Position numbers and translations under genes: made by a program
Notes under the pieces: model-generated
What the model was told of the DNA's origin: nothing
The model's database searches: none
The model's input: the letters and a program-made list of their open reading frames with translations, nothing else
Assembly: GCA_963576475.1 (NCBI GenBank)
Contig: OY754978.1
Coordinates: 12,137,799 to 12,201,798, forward strand
DNA: 64,000 bases
Direction of reading: 5' to 3'
Origin: Molanna angustata
Lineage: Eukaryota; Arthropoda; Insecta; Trichoptera; Molannidae
In this document: positions 11,086-20,898 of the stretch, piece after piece
How the letters are laid out: each line of letters opens with the position of its first letter
How positions within the stretch are numbered: the stretch's first letter is position 1

Positions 11086-11725
11086 GTTAAGAAAAGTTTA
11101 AATCCAGAAACCATCCTGGAAGAACCGCGAAGAGATGAAAGAACCTTCTTTTCCCAGGATGCTCTACTTAATAGGTAAAATGACTAAATACACGAAGAAG
11201 AAGAAAAAAGTTTAAACCCAGATACCTGCGAAGAGATGGAAGGACAGTTGGACCTTCTTCTCCCAGGATTCTCCAACTTCATAGGTAAAATGAGCAAAAA
11301 TACACGATGAAGAAGAAGAAGAAGAAATAAGTTTAAATCCAGATACCTGCGAAGAGATGGAAGGAAAATTGGACATTCTTCTCCCAGGTTAGTCCACCTT
11401 CAAAGGTAAAATGACCAAATAGACGATGAAGAAGAAGAAGAAAAAAGTTTAAATCCAGAAACCTGCGAAGAGATGGAAGGAAAATTGGACCTTCATCTCC
11501 CAGGATAGTTCATCTTCATAGGTAAGATGACCAAGTACACGTTGAAGAAAAAGAAGAAAAAAGTTTATATGCAGAACCCGTCCTGGAAGACCTGTGAAGA
11601 GATGGAGGGACAGTCGGACCTTCTTTTCCCAGGATACTCCCCCTTCATAGGTAAAACGACCAAATACACGAAGAAGAAGAAGAATAAGAAAAAAGTTTAA
11701 ATCCAAAAACCATCCTGGGCATACG
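11085..11725. repeat. tandem repeat of about 118 bp
   Basis: Six units, each with AAATCCAGAAACC, GCGAAGAGATGGAAGGA, CTTCTTTTCCCAGGAT and a GAAGAAGAAG tract. The minus-strand frame 11733-11449 is only this repeat read through and is not a gene. The host copy at 22185-22450 has only about two units. Confidence 0.75.
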
Positions 11726-12613
11726 CTCGACAATTCACCAAAGTTTCATTATAATCGGACAAACGGTTGATAAATAAATAAATAAAATAATTTTCCTATA
11801 GGAAATCAGTATAGGTATATTATTGTTGATTTGTAAGTAAATAGTATTAGGTAGGTACCTACCTACAACAAACTTCTAAATAAATTCGATTCCTAACAAA
11901 TTTTATTTGAATATCACATTCTTTCTGTAGCCATGGAAACGATTCGAACACGTAAGTAATATCGAATGGTTCGGATACATTTTTTGAATATGTAGGTACC
12001 TACATTGGTTTGTTCGATGCCATAAAAATGAAAATTGTCAGAAAAATCAAATATTATTTACAAATTATGCAATTTTATTATGCCTATATCTTTACTAATA
12101 AATAACACATTTTTACAATTTATGTCTTAAAACTTGCCGTAATGTCTTGTGTTTCATTTTATTCTTTCATAATTACATTTATTTCAAAGGTTTATTATTT
12201 TCAAGAACATATTCATTCGGTGGGAAAATGAAATATTGTATGAAAAGATATTAAAATGGCGGCGTTTATGTACAAAAGGCTTACTTTAAAAATAAGTTAA
12301 ACATTATAATTATACCAAATATTCACCATTTTTTTCACTTAAACGCTAAGTTATACTTCAAAATATATTTTTTTTGTGTAAATACCTACTTCTAACTTTT
12401 AAACTAACAGATATTTGCGTGCAAAATGTACACTTTTTTGACAGATATGACTTGGAAAATTTTGTATGAAAAAAATAATTATTTAAATATTTTTAAAATT
12501 CAGCATTTTTATCGCATTCTTTTTAGCGTGACACTGCATCAGGTATACTGGTACATGTTCGCACTTAAATTAGATTTTTAGATGCTCTTGGTTTTTCAGA
12601 AGGCGTGAGACAA

Positions 12614-12624
12614 ACACACACACA

Positions 12625-12656
<32 letters not shown>

Positions 12657-12659
12657 GAC
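12614..12659. repeat. (CA)n microsatellite in Helitron 5' end
   Basis: CACACACACATACACACACA and continuation. Its counterparts are (TG)n at 22590-22630 and (CA)n at 26435-26462, at the same place in the sister copies, so the tract belongs to the element. Confidence 0.85.
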
Positions 12660-12784
12660 ACTAACATTTTGATTGCTTTATTACTTTAGATAAAATAAAA
12701 ATTATAATGACGCCACAAAGTTACTTCCTTAAAAATAAAACTGAATTAATATGTCTTTATTTATGTTGCTCAACTGATAAGGGC

Positions 12785-13434
12785 ATAGACCCGAATGCAG
12801 AGTCCTACCTAAATACTAAATTCTAAATAAAAACCTTGTTTTCATTGCACAGTCGCTTCCTTACTGGAGGATGCTACGAAGTTTTTGTATGAGAATTGCA
12901 TTGCAGAGACATATCTAAATACTTAGCGCATGCGCGTTGGCGTCAACTAACATTTGCGAATTTTCAAAAAGTAAGGTTGATCGCGAGGAACCTTACGAGT
13001 GGTTTAATACTAAAATACAAGATTTTTTCGGTGGATGATGATTTTATTGGCTTCGTTGAATATGTATTTGGTAATTTTGTCAAATCAAATACAAAACAGA
13101 GTATTCAGCGATCCATACAAGATGCCGAAAATTCACTGAAATTTCAGAAGAATCGCGACATCGAGTTGCCATTGTGATCTTGGTTACATGTGTTTAAGTT
13201 GTTATGACAAAAAAAACATTTTAAACGTCAGTCTAAACCCATAGAAAACTATCCATCTCTTTTCTTCATATACAATAATGTGCAATGCTACGCCATCGAC
13301 CTTAAGTTTGGCGTAGTATTAAGTATTTAGTTAGTGATGTCTCTGCAACGCAATTGCTAACTTAAGAATACTAAATACTCCAGTGAGGTTAGGAGTTAGT
13401 ATTTAGGTACCTAGGACTCTGCATTCGGGTCTTA
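12785..13434. mobile_element. foldback element with internal ORF
   Basis: The ends are inverted: GACCCGAATGCAGAGTCCTA (12790) and its complement ending at 13432. Pairing continues for about 120 bp, including ACTGGAG with CTCCAGT and TTGCATTGCAGAGACAT with ATGTCTCTGCAACGCAA. The ORF at 12896-13177 lies mostly between the arms. The target duplication is not clear, so the superfamily is undecided. Confidence 0.7.
12896..13177 (+). CDS. unrecognised 93-codon ORF inside foldback element
   Basis: The predicted protein is basic in its first half and contains VDDDFIGFVEYVFGNF in its second, ending RDIELPL. The second half has ordinary amino acid composition, unlike the lysine/isoleucine-rich chance frames nearby. 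I do not recognise a family. It could be a transposase remnant or a captured host fragment. The start sits in the paired arm, so the true N-terminus is uncertain. Confidence 0.3.
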   Translation: MHCRDISKYLAHARWRQLTFANFQKVRLIARNLTSGLILKYKIFSVDDDFIGFVEYVFGNFVKSNTKQSIQRSIQDAENSLKFQKNRDIELPL

Positions 13435-13469
13435 GTCACCGGAATTATTAAAATAAACATCAACTGAAC

Positions 13470-13508
13470 ATAGTTGGTTGGAAGGAATTGCCTAATGGCA
13501 ATAAGCCC
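13470..13508 (+). repeat. 3' hairpin module 1 copy
   Basis: AGTTGGTTGGAAGGAATTGCC, TAAT, GGCAATAAGCCCGCC. The stem ATTGCC/GGCAAT is intact. Confidence 0.75.
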
Positions 13509-13524
13509 GCCAATTTACAATTAC

Positions 13525-13740
13525 AATATATAGAACTTTCAAAATTGAATTGATAGGGATCTCATTAAAAAAAAGGCATAATTGGTGAACGTTGCGCAAG
13601 CGCATAAAGTGATCACGTAAACCAGCCGATGACAGGTCGTCAGCCCTGTAGGTGCCTTGATTTCCCGGTTCTCCTACAATAAATATTCCAACTTCGTCTC
13701 TATTGAGATAATTAAAATCTGTTAAAAAAATATATTTGTT
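13525..13740. mobile_element. 451-bp TIR family, half copy
   Basis: Nearly identical to 60330-60530 (TTGGTGAACGTTGCGCAAGC, CAGCCGATGACAGGTCGT, GCCTTGATTTCCCGGTTCTC, CTTCGTCTCTATTGAGATAA). It corresponds to the right half of the complete element at 43360-43810. Confidence 0.7.
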
Positions 13741-14034
13741 TATATTATGAACAGAAAGATGAATATATAAATAAAACATATAGATAGTTAGAATCAACCA
13801 ATGCTCAACCAATGCTGATAGTTAGAATCAAACAATGGAACACAAGTGGTACCAATGCTCCAATAACAGGTGTTTACTATATAGTTATATAATAAGGTAA
13901 ATCATAATTTATTAAATTAGATTAAAAATTAAATTAGAAAACTACGAGAAAAGCATTCAAAGTATAGTGTATTGTTAAAAACATCCTTCAGAAAAACTAT
14001 TACAAAGAAACAATCCACTATGCAGAAGGGAAAA
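13741..14034. other. no supported feature
   Basis: AT-rich. It contains a small direct duplication (ACCAATGCT, ATAGTTAGAATCAA near 13790-13830). The frame at 13812-13492 is mostly transposon sequence. Confidence 0.6.
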
Positions 14035-14300
14035 CATCTCATAATGATTGTTGACTTGCTTTCATCAAACGCTTGATGGTGCAGAGGCTGTTTGAGAATA
14101 TGTCGAGGTTCTCAATGTTTGTATGTAAAGAATTACAGGAGCACATTTTTCTACTCAGTGGACTGAAGTGACCTACATTGTTGTAGTATCTACTTAAACG
14201 AAATACATAATCTTCTTGTCACCGAATAGATCATATTTAAATTGGAAATATTCAGTGTGAACGGGTATTTAACGAACGGGGAACGGGGAAGAGTCAGAGA
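14035..14300 (-). pseudogene. possible LINE pol C-terminal remnant
   Basis: The minus strand reads RYYNNVGHFSPLSRKM and then IENLDIFSNSLCTIKRLMK, which resembles the last segment of jockey/CR1-type pols (a DIF...SL...K pattern). Stops interrupt it. Similarity is judged by eye only. Confidence 0.3.
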
Positions 14301-14399
14301 GAGACTTGACGTTTGTCCTAAGATAATTTTAATATAATTTACAATCAAAATCTTTTTCATACACCCTTTTACACATATCCACACACGCAAACACATCCT

Positions 14400-14716
14400 C
14401 ACATTGACAAAAACACAAAGACACCTAATAATTTTTTCATGTACCTACAATTGTATTTTATATGTACTTTTTTATATTTTTTTATGACTTAAAATGTGTA
14501 CTTTTGTACTTTATTATTTGTATTTTTTGTATTTTTTGTGCCTTAGATGTTAAGAATTCACGTAGCTGAAATTTATGCTTACTTATTGCCTAGTATTACC
14601 TCAGAACAGGCTTTGCCTAGTGAGGTAATAAATTCCATTTATATATTTCATGACCAATGTTTTATATTTTACTTTATATTGTATTATGGAAATTAATAAA
14701 TAAAAAAAAAAAAAAA
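14400..14716 (+). mobile_element. LINE 3' tail with hairpin module 2 and poly(A)
   Basis: A T-rich 3' UTR leads to the 33-nt hairpin at 14596-14628 (TTACCTC, CAGAACAGGC region, GAGGTAA). It ends with AATAAATAAAAAAAA at 14695-14716. Poly(A) with a preceding AATAAA-type signal marks the 3' end of a retroposed copy. Confidence 0.6.
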
Positions 14717-14743
14717 TAATAATTTAAAGTGGAATAAATCACA

Positions 14744-14890
14744 CCCTGACATACGTAGAGCTCAGAGCATTGACACCTTCGGTAGACTACTTAAGACCGC
14801 CTTGTTTCGTAGAGCCAACAAATAAGCTATAGCGCCCTTGGAGTGATCTTGTATCACCAAACGGCGCTTTATAAATTATTATTATTAAAA
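14744..14890 (+). pseudogene. LINE-f pol C-terminus plus hairpin module 3
   Basis: It reads HPDIRRAQSIDTFGRLLKTA, then LFRRANK and a stop at 14823-14825. Six bases later comes the hairpin AGCGCC...GGCGCT (14831-14868) with inner stem GTGAT/ATCAC, then an (ATT)n tail. The copy at 58811-59070 has the same peptide pattern (RSAQSKSTFTFGLKTA). Confidence 0.7.
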
Positions 14891-14929
14891 CATTTGAATT
14901 TTGTTTTTTTCTGTGGGATATATACAAAT

Positions 14930-15010
14930 TAATTTTCTGCCACCTCGGAACAGGCTCAAGCTACTAAGGTTGTTTATACCAAAAAATAAAAATGTATTGT
15001 GTTTAATTGT
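14930..15010 (+). repeat. hairpin module 2, decayed copy
   Basis: CCACCTCGGAACAGGCTCAA at 14940, closing AAGGTTG at 14972. The right half of the stem has lost two pairs. TTTATACC and a T-rich tail follow, as in 17381-17400. Confidence 0.6.
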
Positions 15011-15199
15011 ATTTTTCTTATTTAATTTTTTTTTGTAGTGATAATGAATTTTCGTTAAAATAATATGCATATCATTTTTGACCAGAATGTCGTTTAGTGA
15101 CTTTTTGTAACAAACCAACGATATATTTTTAAGCACTAATGTATTAAATACACCCCCGCTCCACACTCTAATTTAGGTACCTAACACAAACGTTAGTTA

Positions 15200-15290
15200 G
15201 TTGTTATTCGCCTGTCGATGGGAGGTCAGTTTCTCCCGAAACTAGTCGCGTTGTACTCAATTCAAGTGGTTATAGCAATTTAATATTATA
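15200..15290 (+). repeat. repeat fragment with hammerhead-like core
   Basis: CTGTCGATGGGAG, a short loop, CTCCCGAAACTAGTCGCG. The spacing of CTG..GATG, stem, CGAAAC is like that in the 8757-9641 palindrome, although the sequences are otherwise unrelated. Possibly a Penelope-type terminal repeat remnant. Confidence 0.35.
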
Positions 15291-15424
15291 ATAAAATTGT
15301 ATTAAATATACATTTTTTTACTATTTATTTACTTGCTCCCAAGAAACTGACAACGAGGGGAGCAATTCTCAATCAAACTAAAAAATTAACAATGAAAACT
15401 TAAAACTAACGTATAATAATTCTT

Positions 15425-15985
15425 CTTCTTCCGATGTCAGGAACCCCCGACGTCGGCTATCACTCTGGCAAATCCCTCTCTGTCCTGTGCTGCCCGGAAT
15501 ATCTGTTCCACGGTCCTGAAGCCGGTCCATTCCATAATGTTGCGCAGCCAGGACATATGTCTCCTTCCAGTCCCTCGGCGACCTTCTATCTTGCCCTTCA
15601 GTATTAGTTGGAGCAAGTGATACTTCTCTCCTCTCATTATGTGACCCAGATATGTGATCTTGCGGACCTTTATTGTGGACAAGAGTTTCCTGGTTGTTCT
15701 GGCTCGGTTTAAGACTTCTGAGTTCGTAACCAGATCTGTCCAAGGGATTTTGAGCATTATGCGATGCAACCTCATCTCAAAAGCTTCCAGCCTGTTCATG
15801 GTGTTAACCTTCAATGTCCAAGTCTCACAGCCATATAGCAACACAGACCACACATAACATCTCATCATCCGCTGTCTCAGGTCCATATTTAGCTTTTTGT
15901 TGCAGAAGAAAGATCTCATTTTATTAAAGGTTGCTCTTGCTACCTCAATTCTGCACTTGATCTCCATATCCGGGTCAAGGGACTC
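15425..15985 (-). pseudogene. RTE-like LINE pol C-terminal region
   Basis: The minus strand is open for about 176 codons (15967-15437). It covers the segment after the reverse transcriptase palm: KCRIEVARATFNKMRSFF, SVLLYGCETWTLK, FEMRLHRIMLKIPW, TYLGHIMRGEKY, SWLRNIMEWTGF, then DVGGS and a stop. A GAAGAAGAA tail follows (15420-15428). The upstream part of pol, including the catalytic YADD, is absent: the fragment is 5'-truncated at about 15990, next to an A-rich stretch. Same family as 2490-3490 but much better preserved, so a more recent insertion. Confidence 0.85.
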
Positions 15986-15989
15986 AGAA

Positions 15990-16479
15990 AGAATAATAAT
16001 TAAAACAAAAAAAAACAGAAAAAGTTACACATAATTTTAATAATTTTTTTTATTTCATATGAGTTATATTTAAGACTGAATGAAATTAGCATTTAAAGCG
16101 TCAATTTATATTTCTGCAAAGATATAAAAATAGAAATTTTAATAAAGAAATATAAAATACATCAAGACAGATAACATTTCGGCGCCATAAGATAGCACGC
16201 TGTTAAGGACATGTTTATTATGTTTAACGTATAATCATTACATACGAGTTTCATACTTTAAACAACTCGAAGAGTGTCCAGAATATTATATTATGAAGAT
16301 AAAAATATGTAAAGCGAAGTATGACTGTATGCAAAGCGTGGAAATATGGACGTGTCCACATAACGACACGTAAATAATATAAATAGGTATACATAGTGTT
16401 ATTTCTATATACTTGAATGAGCAAGAATGTCGATATGTGCCAGAGGCTCCCAACCTTTGATTAGTACTTGCAGTTGCAA
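15990..16479. other. no supported feature
   Basis: AT-rich. The minus-strand frame spanning 16705-16286 is mostly the reverse of the LINE at 16480-17100 and is not a gene. Confidence 0.6.
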
Positions 16480-17100
16480 TGAGATCGCATAGAAAAATAT
16501 GTATCAAGCCGATGAATGACAGGATACGAAATAAGGACATTAGGAAGTTATGAATAATAAAGAAATATGTGATCAGTAGAATGAAAATGAATGCATTGAG
16601 ATGGTTTGGCTTCATGGGGAGAATGAATAAGGAACGCCTGACGAAGAAAATATACAGTGCGGACAGGAATGTCGGGGCCGCCCAAGAAAGGGATGACTCA
16701 ACCATGTGAACGACATTAATATTAATAATAATAATACTTATTTATCCAAAATAAAATACATGCAGAAACTTATAGTAGTTGAACATGAATTTATGATTTA
16801 TGGTGTATAAAATAAAATAAAATAGTTGTTGGGAAGTACCATGTTTTTTAGTTCCTCCGATAAATCTTTGTCTATCTAACTAGGAGTAATTCCTGTTTTA
16901 AGACAGACAAATCCAAGGAATGACTTTCTGAAAGAGGGAAACTTAAAAAGCTTAAATAACAGACGAACGTGTATGAGACGATATATGAACGTTGATGAGG
17001 CGATGGATGCGTACCAGGATAGAAAAAAATATGGAGTTAGGTTCTCTTTGCCTACCCTGTTAAGGAAATTGCGTGATGGTATGTATGTATAAGTATTTCA
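16480..17100 (+). pseudogene. LINE-d pol C-terminus, interrupted
   Basis: Related to 45290-45665. The first part (NALRWFGFMGRMNKERLTKK, 16584-16645) runs to about 16715. An AT-rich insert follows, starting with ATTAATAATAATAATAC. The LINE resumes near 16925 (FLKEGNLKSLNNRRTCMRR) and ends with the GCGTGATGGTATGTATGTAT tail at 17072-17091. The insert looks like the (ATT)n tail of a reverse-oriented retroposon. Confidence 0.7.
16716..16924 (-). mobile_element. insert in LINE-d, reverse-oriented retroposon
   Basis: It begins with the complement of a (TTA)n tail and separates two halves of the LINE-d frame. The boundaries are approximate and no clean target duplication can be read. Confidence 0.45.
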
Positions 17101-17344
17101 AATTTATTAATTGATTACTATTATATAGCTCCAAAAATTTTTAATACGATTAAAAAAGAAATAAAGGACATAAAGATGATAAAACATTTGAAACTTAAAA
17201 TAAAAATAGAAACATGAATTAAAAACAAGGACAGAAAATATACTGCGGAAACATAGCTTAAATTTTAATTTTATAATAGGCATATAATTTTTAAGAAAAA
17301 AAATGGAACAAGTTCAAAATATTATTTGTGTGATATAATGCAAG

Positions 17345-17405
17345 TAATCTTCTGCCACCTCGGAACAGGCTCAGCTTAGTGAGGTGGTTTATACAAAAGA
17401 AGTGT
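17345..17405 (+). repeat. hairpin module 2, intact copy
   Basis: CCACCTC (17355) pairs with GAGGTGG (17387) around GAACAGGCTCAGCTTA. All seven stem pairs are intact, and GGTTTATAC follows. Confidence 0.75.
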
Positions 17406-17519
17406 AGTATAAGTAATATTATTAAATTATTTTGGATTGTATTTTTTTTTTATATTTATTGTTTGTATATTGTGATTATGTATTTTGGTTTTCAATGATA
17501 AAAAAAGAAAACAAAAAAT

Positions 17520-17920
17520 GTGTTCATACTGAACCACCAGAGAAAACAAAGAATATCCACAAATTGGAATGTTCACAGGGATCAATGGAAGGACAATTGT
17601 AAGGGATAAGTCTCAGAGACAAAGTTAGATATGAACACATCAGACACCCTCCAAAAGTTACTGATATCATGGATCGTGTTGCAAAACAAAAGTGGGAACG
17701 GGCTAGACAGAAATTTGAGAGATGAACACCGAAAATCCTCATGTGGCAACCTTTGATATGTGAAAAAAAGTGTCAAAAGACCAAAAAAAAAAGATTGGCA
17801 GAAGACATAATCTCAATCGTCGTGAAAAAGTGATTTCAGAAAGCGCAAGACAGAGATATAAAGAAAAGCACAGAAGCGGCCTATATCCAGCAATGGTTAA
17901 CAGGGACCACAAATTTCAAT
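17520..17920 (+). pseudogene. LINE-b pol C-terminus, degenerate
   Basis: The frame reads KLECSQGSMEGQL, stop, GISLRDKVR, then VTDIMDRVAKQKWERA and ending EAAYIQQWLTG. It aligns with the better copy at 51640-51180 (MERQMIGVSLRDKIR, VVDVMDRVAKLKWQWAGH, EEAYIQQWRDG). Several stops and small indels are present. Confidence 0.75.
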
Positions 17921-18285
17921 CAAAATTTTAAACATATTCGTAAAATTCAAAGTTAATATACATTAACATTTGGTACCATTATGATAGAGAACATCAGCGT
18001 GGCCCTACACAGTCCGAGTAGCAAGGTATCTAAATATTTAAAACGTTTTTTTTTTATCTTTCACGCATCTTGTTTTGGTTCTTACACCACTGATTTTGAA
18101 CCATTGATATTGACTACTCAAATATTTTTATTAACTCACAGTATGGACCAGATGCAAGCCCTCATACTTATCGATCAAAAGTCGATTAAATTTATTTAAA
18201 AGGATTTATGCAAATATTATTAAAAATATATAAATAAAATCTGATAATATAATTGAAAAAAATATAATATATGTTATAAGGTTAA
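17921..18285. other. no supported feature
   Basis: AT-rich. The frame 17981-18199 shows no domain. Confidence 0.6.
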
Positions 18286-18470
18286 TCAGAGAGGAACGAA
18301 AAGTAAGGTCGACCAATATATAATTAGCACGATCACATAAATGTGATATTGAAGAATAAAAATGTAAGAATAATAGAAGAACGTGTATGAGAGGATTCAA
18401 AAACGTGCATGAACGCACTTCACATGCATATGAATATGACTCCATTTATAACTTAAACTTTGGATTCTAC
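18286..18470 (+). repeat. probable LINE-d remnant
   Basis: Phrases such as AATAATAGAAGAACGTGTATG and AGAGGATTCAAAAACGTGCA mirror the RRACMRR segment of LINE-d (compare 16965-17000). Heavily decayed. Confidence 0.35.
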
Positions 18471-18499
18471 CCTACATGAAAATCCAACTGTCGATTCGT

Positions 18500-18550
18500 T
18501 CAATCCTAGAACAGAGTTTCCTACTTGGGCAGCAGTAGTCTACTTGTGTG
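18500..18550 (-). repeat. short dispersed repeat (CTGCTGCCCAAGTAGGAAAC)
   Basis: The minus strand reads ACTACTGCTGCCCAAGTAGG then AAACTCTGTTCTAG. A plus-strand copy lies at 45967-46012. Origin unknown. Confidence 0.5.
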
Positions 18551-19569
18551 TGTCATTGTAAAATATGGTGTGATAAAAAAAATATAACTTACAAATAATA
18601 AAAATTATAACCTATAGAGGACAAATTTAATATCACGTCTTACGCTATACACACAAAAACAGCACGACGAAACACGTGGGCGCGCAAAGTGCAAATTAGT
18701 ATTTTTTCACGCCACGACTAAAATGCTCAAGAAGTTAGCCGGCATCTGTGTTAGCCTAGAAATTGATATAAAAAAACCGCATAAAATTTTTGAAATAAAA
18801 AACTTTATATGATGGCGTTCATTGACCCATTATATGACAGTGTATAACAAGAACAACAAGATAAATTGGACATAGGACACTTGAAACAAATAAAGTATGA
18901 AATCTGATACTGTAGGTAAATAATATATTCCGAGCATTGCGCTACATTTCAGATTAGATCACTCCATCATACTTAAGATTGGACGGATAAGATTTCTCCT
19001 GTAATGTGCTGCAGCCAGTAAGAACATACTTGGGGCAGGTAACATTAGATATGTATACCTGGTGGAGAGTCAACAAAAGTTAGTATTATGTGCCTGCCTG
19101 CCAACCTTCCTTTACACTTGAAATTACATATTATGATCATAATTCCAGACACAACACGAGGTGTTACATTGAATATAGTAATTCCACTTGATAACTTTAG
19201 CGTTGTGGTGTAAACTAGTGCTCAACGAATTCAAGACCAAGGAGTCATAATCTTGTACCTTTGTCGTAGTCTTAGTCACATATTATTATTATTTTTATTT
19301 ATATAAAGAAATGCGCAACGTACAATAATATTTTTTTTAACAATCTAATAAATAAGAATAAGAGAAGTAATTATAACTTACATAATCAGCCCACCTTTAA
19401 TTTCATGTAACATGTACTCACTGCTAGTAACAAAACAATGAATTATTATTTCCAGGATTACGTAAATTACCTTCCTCATCTTTCTTATTTTTTAATTAAT
19501 ATACATAAAAAATATGCCCTATCCACATTAGACTATACCAGAATTTTTTTAACATATCATTGAAAGGTT
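18551..19569. other. no supported feature
   Basis: About 1 kb of AT-rich sequence with no convincing ORF, hairpin or recognised repeat. GC-richer stretches at 18645-18720 and 19010-19100 hold no recognisable coding signal. Confidence 0.6.
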
Positions 19570-20030
19570 AAACTATTTCAGAATAACTCGAGACTAGACG
19601 ACAAATACACGACCTTAATATTCTTCACAAAATTGTTAATGGTACCATGGACTCGAGACTTTTACAAGGCATACAACTCAATATTCCTAGAAGATCGCTG
19701 AGATTCGCCAATACCTTTCATATTAATATACTTCGGACCAGCTTTATGTATTACAGCCCCATACCAAGAATGTGTAGACAGTATAACGATATGACAAGGG
19801 AGTGTCCTGATCTTGGCGTGTTTGCGGATTCGCTCTATGTTTTTAAGAAAAAAGTTAACTCGCGCGTGTTATTTAAAGAAGGGCTCACTGCTATTTATAT
19901 AGGTAGGTACGCTATTTGATTGTAATCTGTTTGAAATTGTCTTTTCTTTAACTTATATAACTTTTTTTAACTTCTTATGTACCTGGATGTCTGTCGATGT
20001 ACCTTTTAATAAAATATAAAATAAAAATAA
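19570..20030 (+). pseudogene. LINE-h (jockey/CR1-like) pol C-terminus
   Basis: The frame RRQIHDLNILHKIVNGTMDS runs into the open segment 19647-19919 (LNIPRRSLRFANTFHINILR, RMCRQYND, VFADSLYVFKKKV). The pattern R...L..LYK..NG, IP.R..R...TF, then a final FKK helix is the C-terminal hallmark of jockey/CR1-type pols. A tail of AATAAAATATAAAATAAAA lies near 20010. The 5' part is missing. Confidence 0.7.
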
Positions 20031-20898
20031 AAACACTGGCGATAGTCTTGTAGAGTCTTGCAGAATGTACTTGAAATAATGAAAGTAAATTAAGTATGTG
20101 TACTGAATTGAATTAATGTAACTAAATTACTATCCAAACTCACTTATACGAAAACTTTTTCAATACAAAACATGTATAATATGACTTTGTCATCAAATGT
20201 GTAGTTTTAATTTACTTTATATCAACATAATCGCTAAAAACTAAGACGATTACTAAACCAACCATTATTTCCAATTAAATTAATAATAAAATACAAAAAG
20301 TTTTAAATTATCATTATAATGTTTCCTTCTGCGTGATAATGTCGCGGTAAAAACACAAATTAATACAGTTGTGTATCATCATCAAATTGTACAAGTTATT
20401 TTCTTAAGTCACGTTAAAGACCGTCCTAAGTAAACATATCGGTTACCGCTAACATAAATCGGTATGTTAATGTGTAAAATGGTTATAATGTGGGTAACCT
20501 AGGGATCAAACAACCATTATAATTAATTACCCTTTCAAAATATTGGCCTAACGACCACATTTGCATAATGTGTTGAAGATTTTAATAAAACTGTGGATGT
20601 ATAATGTATATTAATTGATTTTGATATGAACAATCTATACCGCTCGTCATACGGAACTATTTTATTTTTTACTATATATTTAATTTTTTACACGAGTATA
20701 TCTCCTCAAGCAACTGATTGGTACTTTGTTAAGTATTAATTTGACACACGCATGTTGCATTATTTTGGAATTAATGGTCTCTAGAATCCAGACTGAAAAT
20801 GCAGATGAAAAGCGTGTCGCAGAGAAAATATAAGGCCAATGGTATTCTCAAATATCGAAGTGTTTATCTCGTGGTACACCTCAATAAAATATTTATAA
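20031..20898. other. no supported feature
   Basis: AT-rich. No coding or repeat signal of note before the Helitron-like element. Confidence 0.6.

Larger units (their letters stand above)
9643..12690 (-). mobile_element. Helitron-like non-autonomous element, copy A
   Basis: Read on the minus strand, it starts TCTAAAGTAATAAAGCAATC (12690) and ends GGCGGGACATAAAAGCTAG (9643). It lies between a flanking A and T, with no target duplication and no inverted termini. TC...CTAG between A and T is the Helitron signature. It encodes no Rep/helicase. From the 5' end it holds a (TG)n tract, about 900 bp of unique sequence, then four tandem-repeat blocks listed separately. The copy at 22561-25599 is near-identical and oppositely oriented. 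Confidence 0.75.

Noticed and set aside
11449..11733. 94-codon minus-strand ORF, near-identical to one at 23509-23793
   Set aside because: It is the ~118-bp tandem repeat of the Helitron-like element read through. Conservation reflects recent copying of the element, not selection on a protein.
16286..16705. 139-codon minus-strand ORF with hydrophobic stretches
   Set aside because: It is mostly the antisense of the LINE-d fragment. The hydrophobicity comes from reverse-reading AT-rich codons.
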